From: Corynebacterium pygosceleis | GTDB lineage: Bacteria; Actinomycetota; Actinomycetes; Mycobacteriales; Mycobacteriaceae | Direction of reading: 5' to 3' | DNA length: 64,000 bases | Assembly (NCBI RefSeq): GCF_016595275.2 | Contig: NZ_JAENIQ020000001.1 | Span: 62,001 to 126,000 of the forward strand | Position numbers and translations under genes: made by a program | Shown: positions 47,409 through 56,728 of the stretch, piece after piece | Numbering within the stretch: position 1 is the first letter of the stretch | Layout: every line of letters starts with the position of its first letter | The notes under the pieces: generated by a model | Told to the model about the DNA's origin: nothing | What the model saw: the letters and a program-made list of their open reading frames with translations, nothing else | Databases searched by the model: none

Positions 47409-47864
47409 ATGCCCGTCCAGTCCCCCCGCAATCGACGCGGCAGGGGCCCTCGCGGCCCCCTGCTCCCTCCGGGAACACCCAGGCACAGAAGCGTCGCCCG
47501 ACGCTTCGACGCCGCTGTCGTCGACGCCTACCAGCCACTCCTCGACGCCTACCCGGACCAGCTCCGGAACCTCGACATCGCGGTGGACACGGTACCCCGG
47601 ATGCGCCTGCGTCCCGACATGACCGTCTTTCCGGAGGAGATAGCCGCCGACGGCCCCGTTCCGCTCGGGCGCGTCATCCCCGCCGGCGTGGATTCGAGGG
47701 GACGCCCCACCAGGGCACGGATCGTCGTGTTCAGGAAGCCCGTGGAACAGCGTTGCACCGGAGTGGAGGAACGGACGGAGCTGCTGCGCCGGATCCTGAC
47801 CCAGCTGGTCGCCGCCCACCTGAACATGGACCCCTCCGACATCGACCCGGGTTTCCACGACTGA
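47409..47864 (+). CDS. Metallopeptidase-family (zincin_1) protein without HExxH
   Basis: 151 aa from ATG 47409. Basic Pro-rich N-terminus, then a DUF (zincin_1/Rv3259) domain. The region where family members have HExxHxxG reads LTQLVAAHLNMDPSDIDPG, so the zinc-binding HE pair is lost and peptidase activity is unlikely. Divergent from DUF3499, convergent with whiB2. Confidence 0.78.
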   Translation: MPVQSPRNRRGRGPRGPLLPPGTPRHRSVARRFDAAVVDAYQPLLDAYPDQLRNLDIAVDTVPRMRLRPDMTVFPEEIAADGPVPLGRVIPAGVDSRGRPTRARIVVFRKPVEQRCTGVEERTELLRRILTQLVAAHLNMDPSDIDPGFHD

Positions 47865-47880
47865 GAAGCCCCGGACGAGA

Positions 47881-47912
47881 AGAAAAGCGGCCACCCCACC
47901 GGGAGTGACCGC
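47881..47912 (-). terminator. whiB2 terminator
   Basis: On the minus strand GCGGTCAC pairs with GTGGCCGC and is followed by TTTTCT, 18 bp after the whiB2 stop. Confidence 0.6.
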
Positions 47913-47929
47913 AACAGATGAGGAACCGT

Positions 47930-48283
47930 TCAGCCGAGCTGTTTTTTCAGCCGGCGACGCTCACGTTCGGAGAGCCCACCCCAGATGCCGAAACGCTCGT
48001 CATTCTCCAGGGCGTATTCGAGACATTCGTCGCGGACACCGCACGCCTGACAGATACGCTTCGCCTCACGCGTGGAGCCCCCCTTGTCCGGGAAGAAAGC
48101 CTCGGGATCGGTTTCGGCGCAGAGAGCCTGTTCCTGCCACTCCTGCTCCACAGCCCCGAACAGGGAGTCCAGCGGCATGGTGACGCCACGGAGAGCGGGA
48201 CGCCCGGTGTGCGCATCATCACCACCATCGCCACAGTCCACGTTCACACTGCGAAGCGGTGCGCCGGACGCGTAATCCTCCAT
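47930..48283 (-). CDS. whiB2: WhiB2-family iron-sulfur regulator (WhcD-like)
   Basis: 117 aa from ATG 48283, which has GGAGAGGGGAG upstream. Cysteines 55, 78, 81, 87 form the [4Fe-4S] set, followed by GIWGG (99-103) and a basic RRRLKK end. WhiB2/WhmD/WhcD controls septation with WhiA. Fits position Rv3260c. Confidence 0.93.
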   Translation of the reverse strand: MEDYASGAPLRSVNVDCGDGGDDAHTGRPALRGVTMPLDSLFGAVEQEWQEQALCAETDPEAFFPDKGGSTREAKRICQACGVRDECLEYALENDERFGIWGGLSERERRRLKKQLG

Positions 48284-48696
48284 GGACGCTCCCCTCTCCT
48301 GCTCGTGGTGGACAAAGACAAACATGTGCTGCTGACGACGGACGATCCCGGACCGGACCACCCTCCACCCCACGGACACGAACGGTGGAACGCCGGGGGC
48401 GGGAACCGCTCCGACAGCCGGTTACATAAGTGTGATTACACACGTACCCCTAGATATCGTCAACCCGCCCGTGATCTATTTTCAGCCGCTCCATCGTTTA
48501 CGCAGGAAACAAACCACAAAAACCACAGCAGTCACACCGGCGGAACTTCGGGGGTGAAGTGCGGGTGTCCCACATGTAGTGGTGGGGTCTGTGCCAGATC
48601 GCAAGAAAGAGAGATGATCGCGTGTCGCAACCAAAAAGGGAGCCCGGGAAGTGTTAGGACTTCCCGGGCTCCCCGCCACCGGCCGCCGACCACCGG
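48284..48696. other. Long non-coding gap where fbiA/fbiB lie in mycobacteria
   Basis: 413 bp without a gene. It contains GTGTGATTACACAC (48430-48443, 5-bp arms) in a locally AT-rich stretch, possibly a whiB2 promoter/operator, and the manC terminator. No remnant of F420 ligase genes is visible. Confidence 0.65.
48633..48673 (-). terminator. Rho-independent terminator of manC
   Basis: 48638-48652 and 48659-48673 form a perfect 15-bp stem with a 6-nt loop; on the minus strand it is followed by TTTTT. Confidence 0.92.
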
Positions 48697-49788
48697 TCAG
48701 GCGTCCGACGAGAACCTGATCCCGCCGTCGGGGATGACCACCCCGGGCCAGACACGCATCCCGTGCCGCAGTTCACAACGGGCACCGATCTGCGCCCCCT
48801 CCCCGATCACCGCATCGAAGATCCGGGCGTTCGGGCCGATGTGCACACCGGAGGCGATGATGGAGTTCTTGATGATCGCCCCCGGCTCAATGGTCACACC
48901 GTCGAACACGACCGTGTCGTCCAGGCGGCAACCCGCACCGATCTCGGTGCCCCGCCCCACGGACGTTCCCCCGAGCAGCAGGACCCCGTCCTTGACACCC
49001 GCGGACTCGTGGACGAGGGATTCGCCGGTCCTCCCATCGAGCAACGGTGAGGGGGCGATCCCCCGCACCAGGTCACTGGACCCCCGGACAAAGTCGTGGG
49101 GCGTCCCCATGTCGCGCCAGTAGGCGTTGTCGACGTGCGCGAACACCCGGCACCCGTCCTCGAGAAGCCTCGGGAACGTCTCACGTTCCACCGAGATGTT
49201 CCGGCCCGCGGGGATGCCCTCGATGAGTTCACGGCGGAACACGTAGCAACCGGCGTTGATCTGATCCGTCGGCGGATCCTCGGTCTTCTCCAGGAAATCC
49301 CGGACACGCCCCTCTCCGTCGGTGGTCACGCATCCGTAGGCCCGCGGATCGGCGACCCGGACAAGGTGCATCGTCAGATCCGCGTCCTTCTCCGCGTGCG
49401 TCTTCAGGATCGCCCCGAGATCCGTTCCACCGAGCACATCGCCGTTGAACACCATCACGGTGTCATTGCGGAGATGGTCGTACACGTTCCGGATCGCGCC
49501 ACCGGTGCCCCGCGCGACATCCTCCACGACGTACTCGATCTCCAGTCCCATCTCGGAACCGTCACCGAAATGTTCCTCGAAGACCTCCGCCCGGAAAGAC
49601 GTGCCCATGACCACATGCCTGATCCCGGCCGCCCGGATCCGCCCGAGCAGATGCGTGAGAAACGGGACGTTGGCTGTGGGAAGCATGGGCTTCGGTGTTG
49701 AAACGGTCAACGGACGCAGCCGTGTCCCCTTTCCACCGACGAGAATGACGGCGTCGGTGTCCTTGGCCAGCTGGTGGGGGTCAGTCAT
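48697..49788 (-). CDS. manC: Mannose-1-phosphate guanylyltransferase
   Basis: 363 aa from ATG 49788. Nucleotidyltransferase signature LVGGKGTRLRPLT, FNGDVL, and a C-terminal left-handed beta-helix of hexapeptide repeats (VGRGTEIGAGCRLDDTVVFD). Makes GDP-mannose. In mycobacteria the orthologue Rv3264c is named manB or manC. GAAAGAGA precedes the ATG. Confidence 0.9.
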   Translation of the reverse strand: MTDPHQLAKDTDAVILVGGKGTRLRPLTVSTPKPMLPTANVPFLTHLLGRIRAAGIRHVVMGTSFRAEVFEEHFGDGSEMGLEIEYVVEDVARGTGGAIRNVYDHLRNDTVMVFNGDVLGGTDLGAILKTHAEKDADLTMHLVRVADPRAYGCVTTDGEGRVRDFLEKTEDPPTDQINAGCYVFRRELIEGIPAGRNISVERETFPRLLEDGCRVFAHVDNAYWRDMGTPHDFVRGSSDLVRGIAPSPLLDGRTGESLVHESAGVKDGVLLLGGTSVGRGTEIGAGCRLDDTVVFDGVTIEPGAIIKNSIIASGVHIGPNARIFDAVIGEGAQIGARCELRHGMRVWPGVVIPDGGIRFSSDA

Positions 49789-49858
49789 CTGATCTCTTTC
49801 TTCCAATCGGTTCTCCGGCTGACAGTACCGCAATGACCCGACCGGTCGACGGGACCGG

Positions 49859-50749
49859 TCAACGGGACCGGGGTAGCAGTCGGGACACGGCCAGCGCCAG
49901 GCCGGCGCGGAGTTTCAGTCCGCCCCACAGAACGGCCCGGAGGGGCGCCATCCACGGTTCCGCGTGACGGTCGGCCAGGAAACGGTAGGCACTGTCGTGG
50001 TGCGCCGGAAGCGTCAGGTCGAGATGCGCGTCCGCCGAGTGCCCCTGGTCATGTTCGATCAACGCCAGCGGGCAGTAGATGTTCTCCCACCCCGCACGAC
50101 CGAGGCGATCCCCCAGGTCGACGTCCTCGAGATACATGAAGTAGCGCTCGTCGAATCCCCCGATCTCGTCGAAGGCTGCCCACCTCAGCAGCAGACACGA
50201 CCCGGACAACCATCCGGCGGCGTGCTCGGTGTCCATGTCCCTGTCCGCGCGGTACTCGGCGGTCCAGGGGTTCGACGGCCAGACACCGGAGAACAGCGCG
50301 TGCCCCACTCCGTTGCGCAGGGTGGGGACAGTGCGGGCAGACGGATATGTTCCGCCGTCGGGCTGCCGGATCCTGGGTCCGACGGCCCCGGCCCCGGGAT
50401 GACCGTGCGCACAGTCCAGGAGCGCGTCGATGCTTCCCGGATCAAAGGTCACGTCAGGGTTCACGACGAGGAAGAAGTCGGGGTCGATCTCGCCCCTGTC
50501 CCGACGCTCCCGCAGCATCCCGGCGGCGACATTGATCGCACTGCCGTAGCCGAGGTTTCCACCGGTCCGCAGCAGCTCGACATTCTCCCGTTCCCCGGCG
50601 GCCCTCTCGGGGACGCCGTCGGTTGAACCGTTGTCCGCCAGAATGACACGGAGGTCCCGGGCACTGGACGCCGGGAGCGAACGCAGGAAACTGTCCAGAT
50701 GCCGGCCGGGCGAATAGGTCACGGTCACAACGGGTAGAGGGAGGGTCAC
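49859..50749 (-). CDS. wbbL: Rhamnosyltransferase for arabinogalactan linker (WbbL)
   Basis: 296 aa from GTG 50749. GT2 fold: VVTVTYSPGRHLDSFL, ADNGSTDG, LVVNPDVTFDPG, AGWLSGSCLLLRW and FMYLEDVDLGDR. Adds rhamnose to decaprenyl-PP-GlcNAc, forming the linker between peptidoglycan and arabinogalactan. Starts 4 bp after rmlD. A TAGACT box 8 nt upstream lies inside rmlD. Confidence 0.9.
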   Translation of the reverse strand: MTLPLPVVTVTYSPGRHLDSFLRSLPASSARDLRVILADNGSTDGVPERAAGERENVELLRTGGNLGYGSAINVAAGMLRERRDRGEIDPDFFLVVNPDVTFDPGSIDALLDCAHGHPGAGAVGPRIRQPDGGTYPSARTVPTLRNGVGHALFSGVWPSNPWTAEYRADRDMDTEHAAGWLSGSCLLLRWAAFDEIGGFDERYFMYLEDVDLGDRLGRAGWENIYCPLALIEHDQGHSADAHLDLTLPAHHDSAYRFLADRHAEPWMAPLRAVLWGGLKLRAGLALAVSRLLPRSR

Positions 50750-50753
50750 GGGG

Positions 50754-51641
50754 TCAGAGTCTAGCCCCAACCGCACGGGCGACGCCGGAGCGCCACTCCG
50801 GCAGTTCCCCGTATCCGAGGGCACACCACGCCTCCGTGTCGAGGACCGACCACGCCGGCCGGGGGGCCGGTCGCGGAAACTCCGCGCTGGAGCAGGGTTC
50901 GACCCTGCCCGGGTCCGCACCGGCCTCGGTGAACACCTGTCGGGCCAGGCCGAACCAACTCGTGTGCCCGGATCCGACGGCGTGCAGGACACCGTCGGGA
51001 GCCGATCCGTCAGCCACGAGCCGCCACAGCCCACGGGCGAGGTCCACGGCGTACGTCGGGTTCCCGATCTGGTCGTCGACGACACGGACCGGCCCCTCCC
51101 CGGCGGCGAGACGCATCATGGTGCCCACGAAGTCACGGTGGTCGGGAAGCATCGCCCCGGAGTGGACCCACGCGGTACGGACCACCGTGACCCGGGCGTC
51201 CCCGTTCTCGGCGACGGCACGCGCGGCACGTTCCCCGGCGAGCTTGGTGATCCCGTAGACGCTGTCGGGAACGGTCGGCGCGTCGACCGACAGCGGCACG
51301 TGGTCCGCACCTCCCGTGGCGCCGAAGACGTAGTCGGTGCTGAGGTGGATGAACCGTGCCCCGGTTTCCGCGCATCGGCGGGCCAGCAGTTCCGGGGCCC
51401 TGACGTTCAGCGCCTCCACCTCATCGCGGCGCGCCGGGTCCTCGGCGGCGTCGACGTCCGTGAACGCGGCCGTGTTGATCACGGCATCGACCCCGGCGAG
51501 CGCCGCCGACGCACCGACGTCCGGCTCCGACGTGACGTCGAGACCCCGTCGATCGAGCCATCTGACCCGCACCCCGTCCGGGACGGTGAGCTTCAGTGCC
51601 GAGGCGACCTGTCCGCTGCTACCGGTGACCGCGACGTCCAT
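50754..51641 (-). CDS. rmlD: dTDP-4-dehydrorhamnose reductase
   Basis: 295 aa from ATG 51641 with AAGGAG 8 nt upstream. NAD(P)-binding GSSGQVASAL, LSTDYVFG and YGITK (Tyr-x3-Lys catalytic pair). Final step of dTDP-rhamnose synthesis, the donor for WbbL encoded next. Not fused to RmlC, unlike what I recall in C. glutamicum. Confidence 0.92.
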   Translation of the reverse strand: MDVAVTGSSGQVASALKLTVPDGVRVRWLDRRGLDVTSEPDVGASAALAGVDAVINTAAFTDVDAAEDPARRDEVEALNVRAPELLARRCAETGARFIHLSTDYVFGATGGADHVPLSVDAPTVPDSVYGITKLAGERAARAVAENGDARVTVVRTAWVHSGAMLPDHRDFVGTMMRLAAGEGPVRVVDDQIGNPTYAVDLARGLWRLVADGSAPDGVLHAVGSGHTSWFGLARQVFTEAGADPGRVEPCSSAEFPRPAPRPAWSVLDTEAWCALGYGELPEWRSGVARAVGARL

Positions 51642-51665
51642 GACATAGACTCCTTGTCTGACAGA

Positions 51666-51682
51666 GACGTGTATCCCACGTC
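51666..51682. promoter_or_regulatory. 17-bp palindrome in rmlD/lcp divergent region
   Basis: GACGTG-TATCC-CACGTC, perfect 6-bp arms, 25 bp from the rmlD start; operator-like. Confidence 0.5.
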
Positions 51683-51761
51683 GTGAGGTGGCACCCGGTT
51701 GTCCGGGAATCTCCCAACGCCACAGTAGAGCCCTTTCCGTCGACGTACTTGGAGCCCGCCC

Positions 51762-53348
51762 GTGACCGACCAGTACCGCCCGGTACGCGACATCCAGCCG
51801 CCACCGTCCCCCGTGCCCGAACTCCGGCAGACCGGGCCGAAACCGTTGCGGATACTGCTCGCGCTGATGTCGACCGCGGTGCTCGTCGTTTCCGGCATGG
51901 GCTACTTCACGGTCGGTCGGCTCGGTGACACCGTCGCCGGGGCGAGCAACCTGAATCTCGGCGGTGGCACCAGGGTGAAGAAGGGCGAGCAGCTCGACGG
52001 TGCCACCGACATCCTCCTCGTGGGGTCCGACTCCCGTTCCGACGCCCAGGGCAATCCCCTCACCCCCGAGGAAATAGCGATGCTGCGCGCCGGTGACGAG
52101 GCGAACGACAACACCGACACGATCATGGTCATCCGCGTACCCAACGACGGATCCTCGGCGACGGCCATCTCCATTCCCCGGGACACCTACATCCACGACG
52201 ATGAGATGGGCAACACCAAGATCAACGGCGTGTACGGCGCGTACAAGGCCCAGCGCAAGGAGGAGCTCGTCGACAGCGGGGTCACGGACGAGAACAAACT
52301 GGAGGAGCAGTCCAAGGACGCCGGCAGAAAGGCCCTGATCAATTCGGTCGCGGATCTCACCGGCATCACGGTCGACCACTACGCGGAGGTCGGTCTCCTC
52401 GGGTTCGTCCTGCTCACCGACGCGGTCGGCGGGGTGGAGGTCTGTCTCAACGATGCGGTGTACGACGAGTTCTCCGGCGCCGACTTCCCCGCCGGCAGGC
52501 AGAAGCTCTCCGGTCCCGATGCCCTGTCCTTCGTCCGCCAGCGCCACGGACTCCCCCGGGGCGACCTGGACCGGATCGTCCGCCAGCAGTCCTACATGGC
52601 GTCCCTCGTCAACCACGTCCTGAGCAGCCGGACCCTGTCCAACCCGAAGACCCTGACCCAGCTCGGGGAGGCGGTGAGCCGGTCGGTGATCATCGACGAG
52701 GACTGGGACGTGATGAGTTTCGCGAACCAGCTGCAGAACCTCGCGGGCGGTCGGGTCCAGTTCACGACGATCCCGGTGACCTCCATCGACGGTGTCGGTG
52801 ACTACGGGGAGTCCGTCGTCACCGTCGACGTCGATTCCGTCCACGACTTCTTCGACACCCTCCTCGGCGACGGTGGGGAGGAGCCGGGCGGATCCCCCGA
52901 AACCCCCGTCGCCCCGGACGGGGACCGGCAACCGGTACCGGAGCTCGACGTCCATGTCCTCAACGCGACCACCGTGTCCGGCAAGGCGGGCAGGGTCGCG
53001 GGTGCGGTGAAGGACCTCGGCTACCGGATCGGTGAGGTCAGCAACGCACCCGACGGACTGTATCCGGAGAGTGTCATCGTCGCCGCGGACGGCGGCGATC
53101 CCGCGGTCAGACTCCTCTCCGAGCAGTTGGGGGGCCTCCGGATCACCGAATCACCGACGCTCGTCGACGGTGAGGCTGTCGTCGCGGTCGCCTCCGACTG
53201 GTCCGGGCCCATCGGCGACGAACCCGTCGACGGGGACGCCGGCCCGGACGGGACCGATGGCGGCACGGTCGGACAACCCGGCCCGGACGCGGCACCCCCG
53301 GCACCGGTCATCAACGCCGGCGGCAATGGACCGAGGTGCGTGAACTAG
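51762..53348 (+). CDS. lcpA: LCP-family arabinogalactan-peptidoglycan ligase
   Basis: 528 aa from GTG 51762 with GGAG upstream. Cytoplasmic N-terminus, one membrane helix (about 30-50), LCP domain with DILLVGSDSR, ISIPRDTYIHD, ADLTGITVDHYAEV and FVRQRHGLPRGDLDRIVRQQ, and a C-terminal LytR_C domain (LDVHVLNATTVSGKAGR). Transfers arabinogalactan from its lipid carrier to peptidoglycan; position equals Rv3267/LcpA. Confidence 0.92.
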   Translation: MTDQYRPVRDIQPPPSPVPELRQTGPKPLRILLALMSTAVLVVSGMGYFTVGRLGDTVAGASNLNLGGGTRVKKGEQLDGATDILLVGSDSRSDAQGNPLTPEEIAMLRAGDEANDNTDTIMVIRVPNDGSSATAISIPRDTYIHDDEMGNTKINGVYGAYKAQRKEELVDSGVTDENKLEEQSKDAGRKALINSVADLTGITVDHYAEVGLLGFVLLTDAVGGVEVCLNDAVYDEFSGADFPAGRQKLSGPDALSFVRQRHGLPRGDLDRIVRQQSYMASLVNHVLSSRTLSNPKTLTQLGEAVSRSVIIDEDWDVMSFANQLQNLAGGRVQFTTIPVTSIDGVGDYGESVVTVDVDSVHDFFDTLLGDGGEEPGGSPETPVAPDGDRQPVPELDVHVLNATTVSGKAGRVAGAVKDLGYRIGEVSNAPDGLYPESVIVAADGGDPAVRLLSEQLGGLRITESPTLVDGEAVVAVASDWSGPIGDEPVDGDAGPDGTDGGTVGQPGPDAAPPAPVINAGGNGPRCVN

Positions 53349-53370
53349 AACCGGGCGGACCGGTTTCGCC

Positions 53371-53376
53371 TACCCT
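53371..53376 (+). promoter_or_regulatory. -10 box of leaderless TIGR03089 mRNA
   Basis: TACCCT, 6 nt before ATG 53383. Confidence 0.5.
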
Positions 53377-53382
53377 TGTGGC

Positions 53383-54039
53383 ATGGACCTGCTCCGAGAT
53401 CTGCTGACCGCCGACCCCGGTGTGCCCCGGCTGACCGTCTACGACGAGATCACCGGCGCCCGGCTCGACTTCTCCGCACAGACCCTCGACAACTGGGCCG
53501 CGAAGGTGGGGAACATGCTCTACGAGGAGTTCGATCTCCAGTCGGGTTCCAGGATCGCCGTCGACCTGCCCGCGGGGTGGCAGTCCGTCGCGGTGGTGCT
53601 CGGTGCTCTCGCGGCCGGTGTCGACTACACGATCGGCACCGACTCCTCCGCCGAGGTTCTGTTCACGTCACTCGACCGGGCGGACACGTCCTTCACCGGA
53701 GATGTCGCGGTGGTCACCGACGATCCCTTCGGACGTGGTGTCGAGGAATGCGGTGGCACGGTTCCGGAGGGGATGGTCGACTTCGGGCCGGTCGTCCGTT
53801 TCTACGGTGACCAGTTCCCCTTCCCGACGGGGACCCTGCGGGAGAAGATCGGGGACACCGTCCCGCTGCCGCCCGCCGGGTCCCGGACGCTGATCACGGG
53901 GTGGACGGACAACGGTGGGTTCGCTTCGGGGGTGCTCGCCCCGTTGGCCGCCGGTGGCTCGGTGGTCGTGGTGGGCGGCCCCGTCGACGCGGATCGTCTG
54001 GAGTCGATCGCCACCACCGAACGGGTGACGTTCCGGTGA
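53383..54039 (+). CDS. TIGR03089 family protein (AMP-ligase N-terminal-like)
   Basis: 218 aa. Resembles the N-terminal half of acyl-CoA ligases (LTVYDEITGARLDFSAQTLDNW and the ADP-like AAGVDYTIG) but lacks the AMP-binding and C-terminal domains. Conserved beside the LCP gene (Rv3268). No catalytic activity expected; function unknown. Confidence 0.82.
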   Translation: MDLLRDLLTADPGVPRLTVYDEITGARLDFSAQTLDNWAAKVGNMLYEEFDLQSGSRIAVDLPAGWQSVAVVLGALAAGVDYTIGTDSSAEVLFTSLDRADTSFTGDVAVVTDDPFGRGVEECGGTVPEGMVDFGPVVRFYGDQFPFPTGTLREKIGDTVPLPPAGSRTLITGWTDNGGFASGVLAPLAAGGSVVVVGGPVDADRLESIATTERVTFR

Positions 54040-54056
54040 CGCGGCCCCGCCACTGC

Positions 54057-54062
54057 TAGATT
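54057..54062 (+). promoter_or_regulatory. -10 box of leaderless ABC ATPase mRNA
   Basis: TAGATT, 6 nt before ATG 54069. Confidence 0.5.
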
Positions 54063-54068
54063 TTCCCC

Positions 54069-55109
54069 ATGGCTACCGTTCGTTTCGACAATGTCACCAT
54101 CCGCTATCCCGGCGCCGAGCGTCCGTCCGTGGACTCGTTCGATCTGGAGATCGCCGACGGTGAGTTCCTCGTGCTGGTGGGACCTTCAGGCTGCGGGAAG
54201 TCCACGACCCTCCGTGCTCTCGCGGGACTGGAGGACGTCGAGGACGGGAGCATCACCATCGACGGGCACGACGTGACCCGGGCGGAACCGGCCGACCGTG
54301 ACATCGCGATGGTCTTCCAGAATTACGCCCTGTACCCGCACATGAGTGTCGCGGAGAACATGGGCTTCTCCCTCAAGCTGGCGAAGCTGCCCAAGAGGGA
54401 TATCGAGGCCAAGGTCCGCGAGGCCGCTGACGTGCTCGGCCTCACCCCGTTCCTCGACCGTAAACCGAAGGATCTCTCCGGTGGCCAGCGTCAGCGTGTC
54501 GCGATGGGGCGGGCGATCGTGCGGAATCCGGCGGTGTTCCTGATGGATGAGCCCCTGTCGAATCTGGACGCGAAGCTCCGGGTGCAGACCCGGACGGAAC
54601 TGGCGGCGCTGCAACGGCGGCTCGGTACGACGACGGTGTACGTGACCCACGATCAGGTCGAGGCGATGACGATGGGGGACCGCGTCGCCGTCCTCAGGGA
54701 CGGGGTTCTGCAACAGGTCGCGTCCCCGAAGGATCTGTATGAGCGTCCGGTCAACGCCTTCGTCGCCGGCTTCATCGGTTCCCCCTCGATGAACCTCCTC
54801 GCGGCGGATGACCCGGAGCGGGGACGGGTGACCCTGGGCATCCGCCCGGAACACGTCCGCCCGCTCGCAGACGGTGCCCCGCAGCCCGACGGGCCCGGGG
54901 TCACGGTCATCGACACCGAGGTGGATCTGGTGGAGGAACTGGGGGCGGAATCGTACCTCTACGCCCACCGTGTCGATTCCCCCGAGGTGACGGTGGTCGC
55001 CCGACTGGGTGACATCCCGACGCCGGCACGCGGTGACCGGGTCCGGCTCGTCCTCGACATGGACCGGGCGCACTGGTTCGATGCGGGGACCGGTGACCGG
55101 TTGGAGTGA
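54069..55109 (+). CDS. tusK: Trehalose-type ABC importer ATPase (MsmK/UgpC family)
   Basis: 346 aa. Walker A GPSGCGKST, Q-loop FQNYALYPHMS, signature LSGGQRQRVAMGRA, Walker B VFLMDEPLSNLD, H-loop VYVTHDQVEAMT, and a C-terminal TOBE/MalK regulatory domain. Powers the permeases below; one ATPase forms the homodimer. Name from synteny with C. glutamicum tus. Confidence 0.88.
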   Translation: MATVRFDNVTIRYPGAERPSVDSFDLEIADGEFLVLVGPSGCGKSTTLRALAGLEDVEDGSITIDGHDVTRAEPADRDIAMVFQNYALYPHMSVAENMGFSLKLAKLPKRDIEAKVREAADVLGLTPFLDRKPKDLSGGQRQRVAMGRAIVRNPAVFLMDEPLSNLDAKLRVQTRTELAALQRRLGTTTVYVTHDQVEAMTMGDRVAVLRDGVLQQVASPKDLYERPVNAFVAGFIGSPSMNLLAADDPERGRVTLGIRPEHVRPLADGAPQPDGPGVTVIDTEVDLVEELGAESYLYAHRVDSPEVTVVARLGDIPTPARGDRVRLVLDMDRAHWFDAGTGDRLE

Positions 55110-55290
55110 TCGCGGGCCCCGTGCAGTTCCGTTGACCCCCGGGGTGTGCGGACCGGGGTTCTTCAGCCGCACGGCCGCCGGTGTGAAAGGTGGGAACGGT
55201 GCGGCTCCTTTCACCCACGGATGGGGCGTGACTCCCCCCACATCCGACATGTGCACACGCCATAACGCCCGTTTTGAACGGCGTCAAAGG

Positions 55291-55296
55291 TATAGT
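55291..55296 (+). promoter_or_regulatory. Possible -10 box of tusE transcript
   Basis: TATAGT within the 287-bp spacer, about 100 bp before tusE. CGCCCGTTTTGAACGGCG, an imperfect inverted repeat at about 55266-55283, lies just upstream and could be an operator. Confidence 0.4.
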
Positions 55297-55396
55297 CGAT
55301 CACAACCGCCCCGGCATGTGGCGTATCTCATCACCTTCTTTCACGGTGATGCGTAGCCGCACCCCCGGGGAACACCGAACGAGAGGTAGTCACCTT

Positions 55397-56728
55397 ATGA
55401 CGATCAGATTCAACCGCAGGGCCGTCACCGCCGTCGCAGCCACCGCTTTCCTCGCGACCGGCGCGCTGACCGCCTGTTCCTCCGACTCCGACGATGTTTC
55501 GGAGAAGGCCGGGGACGCGGTCACCTCAGGAAGTTCCGCGGCATCCTCCGCCGCGAAGGAGGCGACGTCCTCCGACGCGGAGGGCCGTGGACCGATCACC
55601 TTCGCGATGGGCAAGAACGACACCGACAAGCTGAAGCCCGTCATCGAGAAGTGGAACGCCGAGCACCCGGACGAGAAGGTCACGCTCAAGGAGCTGGCCG
55701 GTGAAGCCGACGAACAGGCCGACACCCTGAAGCAGGCGCTGCAGGCCAAGAGCACCGACTATGACGTGATGGCACTCGACGTCATCTGGACCGCGGAGTT
55801 CGCGGCGAACCAGTGGCTGGAGCCCCTCGAGGGAGACATGGCCGTGGACACCTCCGGACTGCTGCAGTCCACCGTCGATTCCGCGACCTACGTCAACAAG
55901 CTGTACGCGGTGCCGCAGAACACCAACGGTCAGCTCCTCTTCCGGAACACGGCCCTGGTGCCCGAGGCCCCGGAGAACTTCGGGGAACTCGCCGAGGACT
56001 GCAAGGAGGTCTCGGAGCAGGACAAGGACTGCCTGACCCTGCAGTTGAAGAAGTACGAGGGCCTGACCGTGAACACGGTCGGTTTCATCGAGGGCTGGGG
56101 CGGCCACGTCATCGACTCCGACGAGAAGCCCGTCGTCGACTCCGACGATTCCAAGGCCGGACTCCAGGCTCTCGTCGACGCCTACGACGACGGGGTGATC
56201 GCGAGTGACTCGATCTCCGCGACCGAGGAGGAGACCAACCTGGCCTTCACCGAGGGCCGTACCGCCTTCGCCATCAACTGGCCGTACATGTACGGCAACG
56301 CGGAGAAGGACAACTCCGCGGTCAAGGGCGAGTTCGAGGTGCAGCCGCTGGTGGCCAAGGACGGCGTCGGTGTCTCGACCCTCGGCGGCTACAACAACGC
56401 CGTCTCGGCCTACTCCGAGAACAAGCTGACCGCCCGCGACTTCATCGAGTTCATCATCTCCGAGGAGAACCAGATGAGCTTCGCCGAGGCGTCCTTCCCG
56501 CCGGTGCTCGCGTCGATCTACGACGACGAGGACCTCATCGAGAAGTTCCCCTACATGCCGGCCCTGAAGATCTCCCTCGAGAACGCCGTCCCGCGTCCCG
56601 TGAGCCCCTTCTACCCGGCGATCTCCAAGGCGATCCAGGACAACTCCTACGCCGCACTGACCGGCGAGAAGAGCGTCGATGACGCGGCGTCCGACATGCA
56701 GGCGGCCATGGAGCAGTCCAGCCGCTAG
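55397..56728 (+). CDS. tusE: Trehalose-type ABC importer substrate-binding lipoprotein
   Basis: 443 aa from ATG 55397. Lipobox LTAC (Cys27) after a basic signal peptide, a Ser/Ala-rich linker, then a family-1 solute-binding fold (PITFAMGKNDTDK, YDVMALDVIWTAEF, YAVPQNTNGQLLF, SPFYPAI). Resembles LpqY/TusE. Substrate trehalose is inferred from neighbours only. Confidence 0.87.
   Translation: MTIRFNRRAVTAVAATAFLATGALTACSSDSDDVSEKAGDAVTSGSSAASSAAKEATSSDAEGRGPITFAMGKNDTDKLKPVIEKWNAEHPDEKVTLKELAGEADEQADTLKQALQAKSTDYDVMALDVIWTAEFAANQWLEPLEGDMAVDTSGLLQSTVDSATYVNKLYAVPQNTNGQLLFRNTALVPEAPENFGELAEDCKEVSEQDKDCLTLQLKKYEGLTVNTVGFIEGWGGHVIDSDEKPVVDSDDSKAGLQALVDAYDDGVIASDSISATEEETNLAFTEGRTAFAINWPYMYGNAEKDNSAVKGEFEVQPLVAKDGVGVSTLGGYNNAVSAYSENKLTARDFIEFIISEENQMSFAEASFPPVLASIYDDEDLIEKFPYMPALKISLENAVPRPVSPFYPAISKAIQDNSYAALTGEKSVDDAASDMQAAMEQSSR

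Noticed and set aside
51642..52955. N-terminal extension of rmlD through the lcp gene (733-aa frame)
   Set aside because: RmlD begins at the GSSGQ Rossmann motif with AAGGAG 8 nt before ATG 51641; the extension is antisense to LCP.
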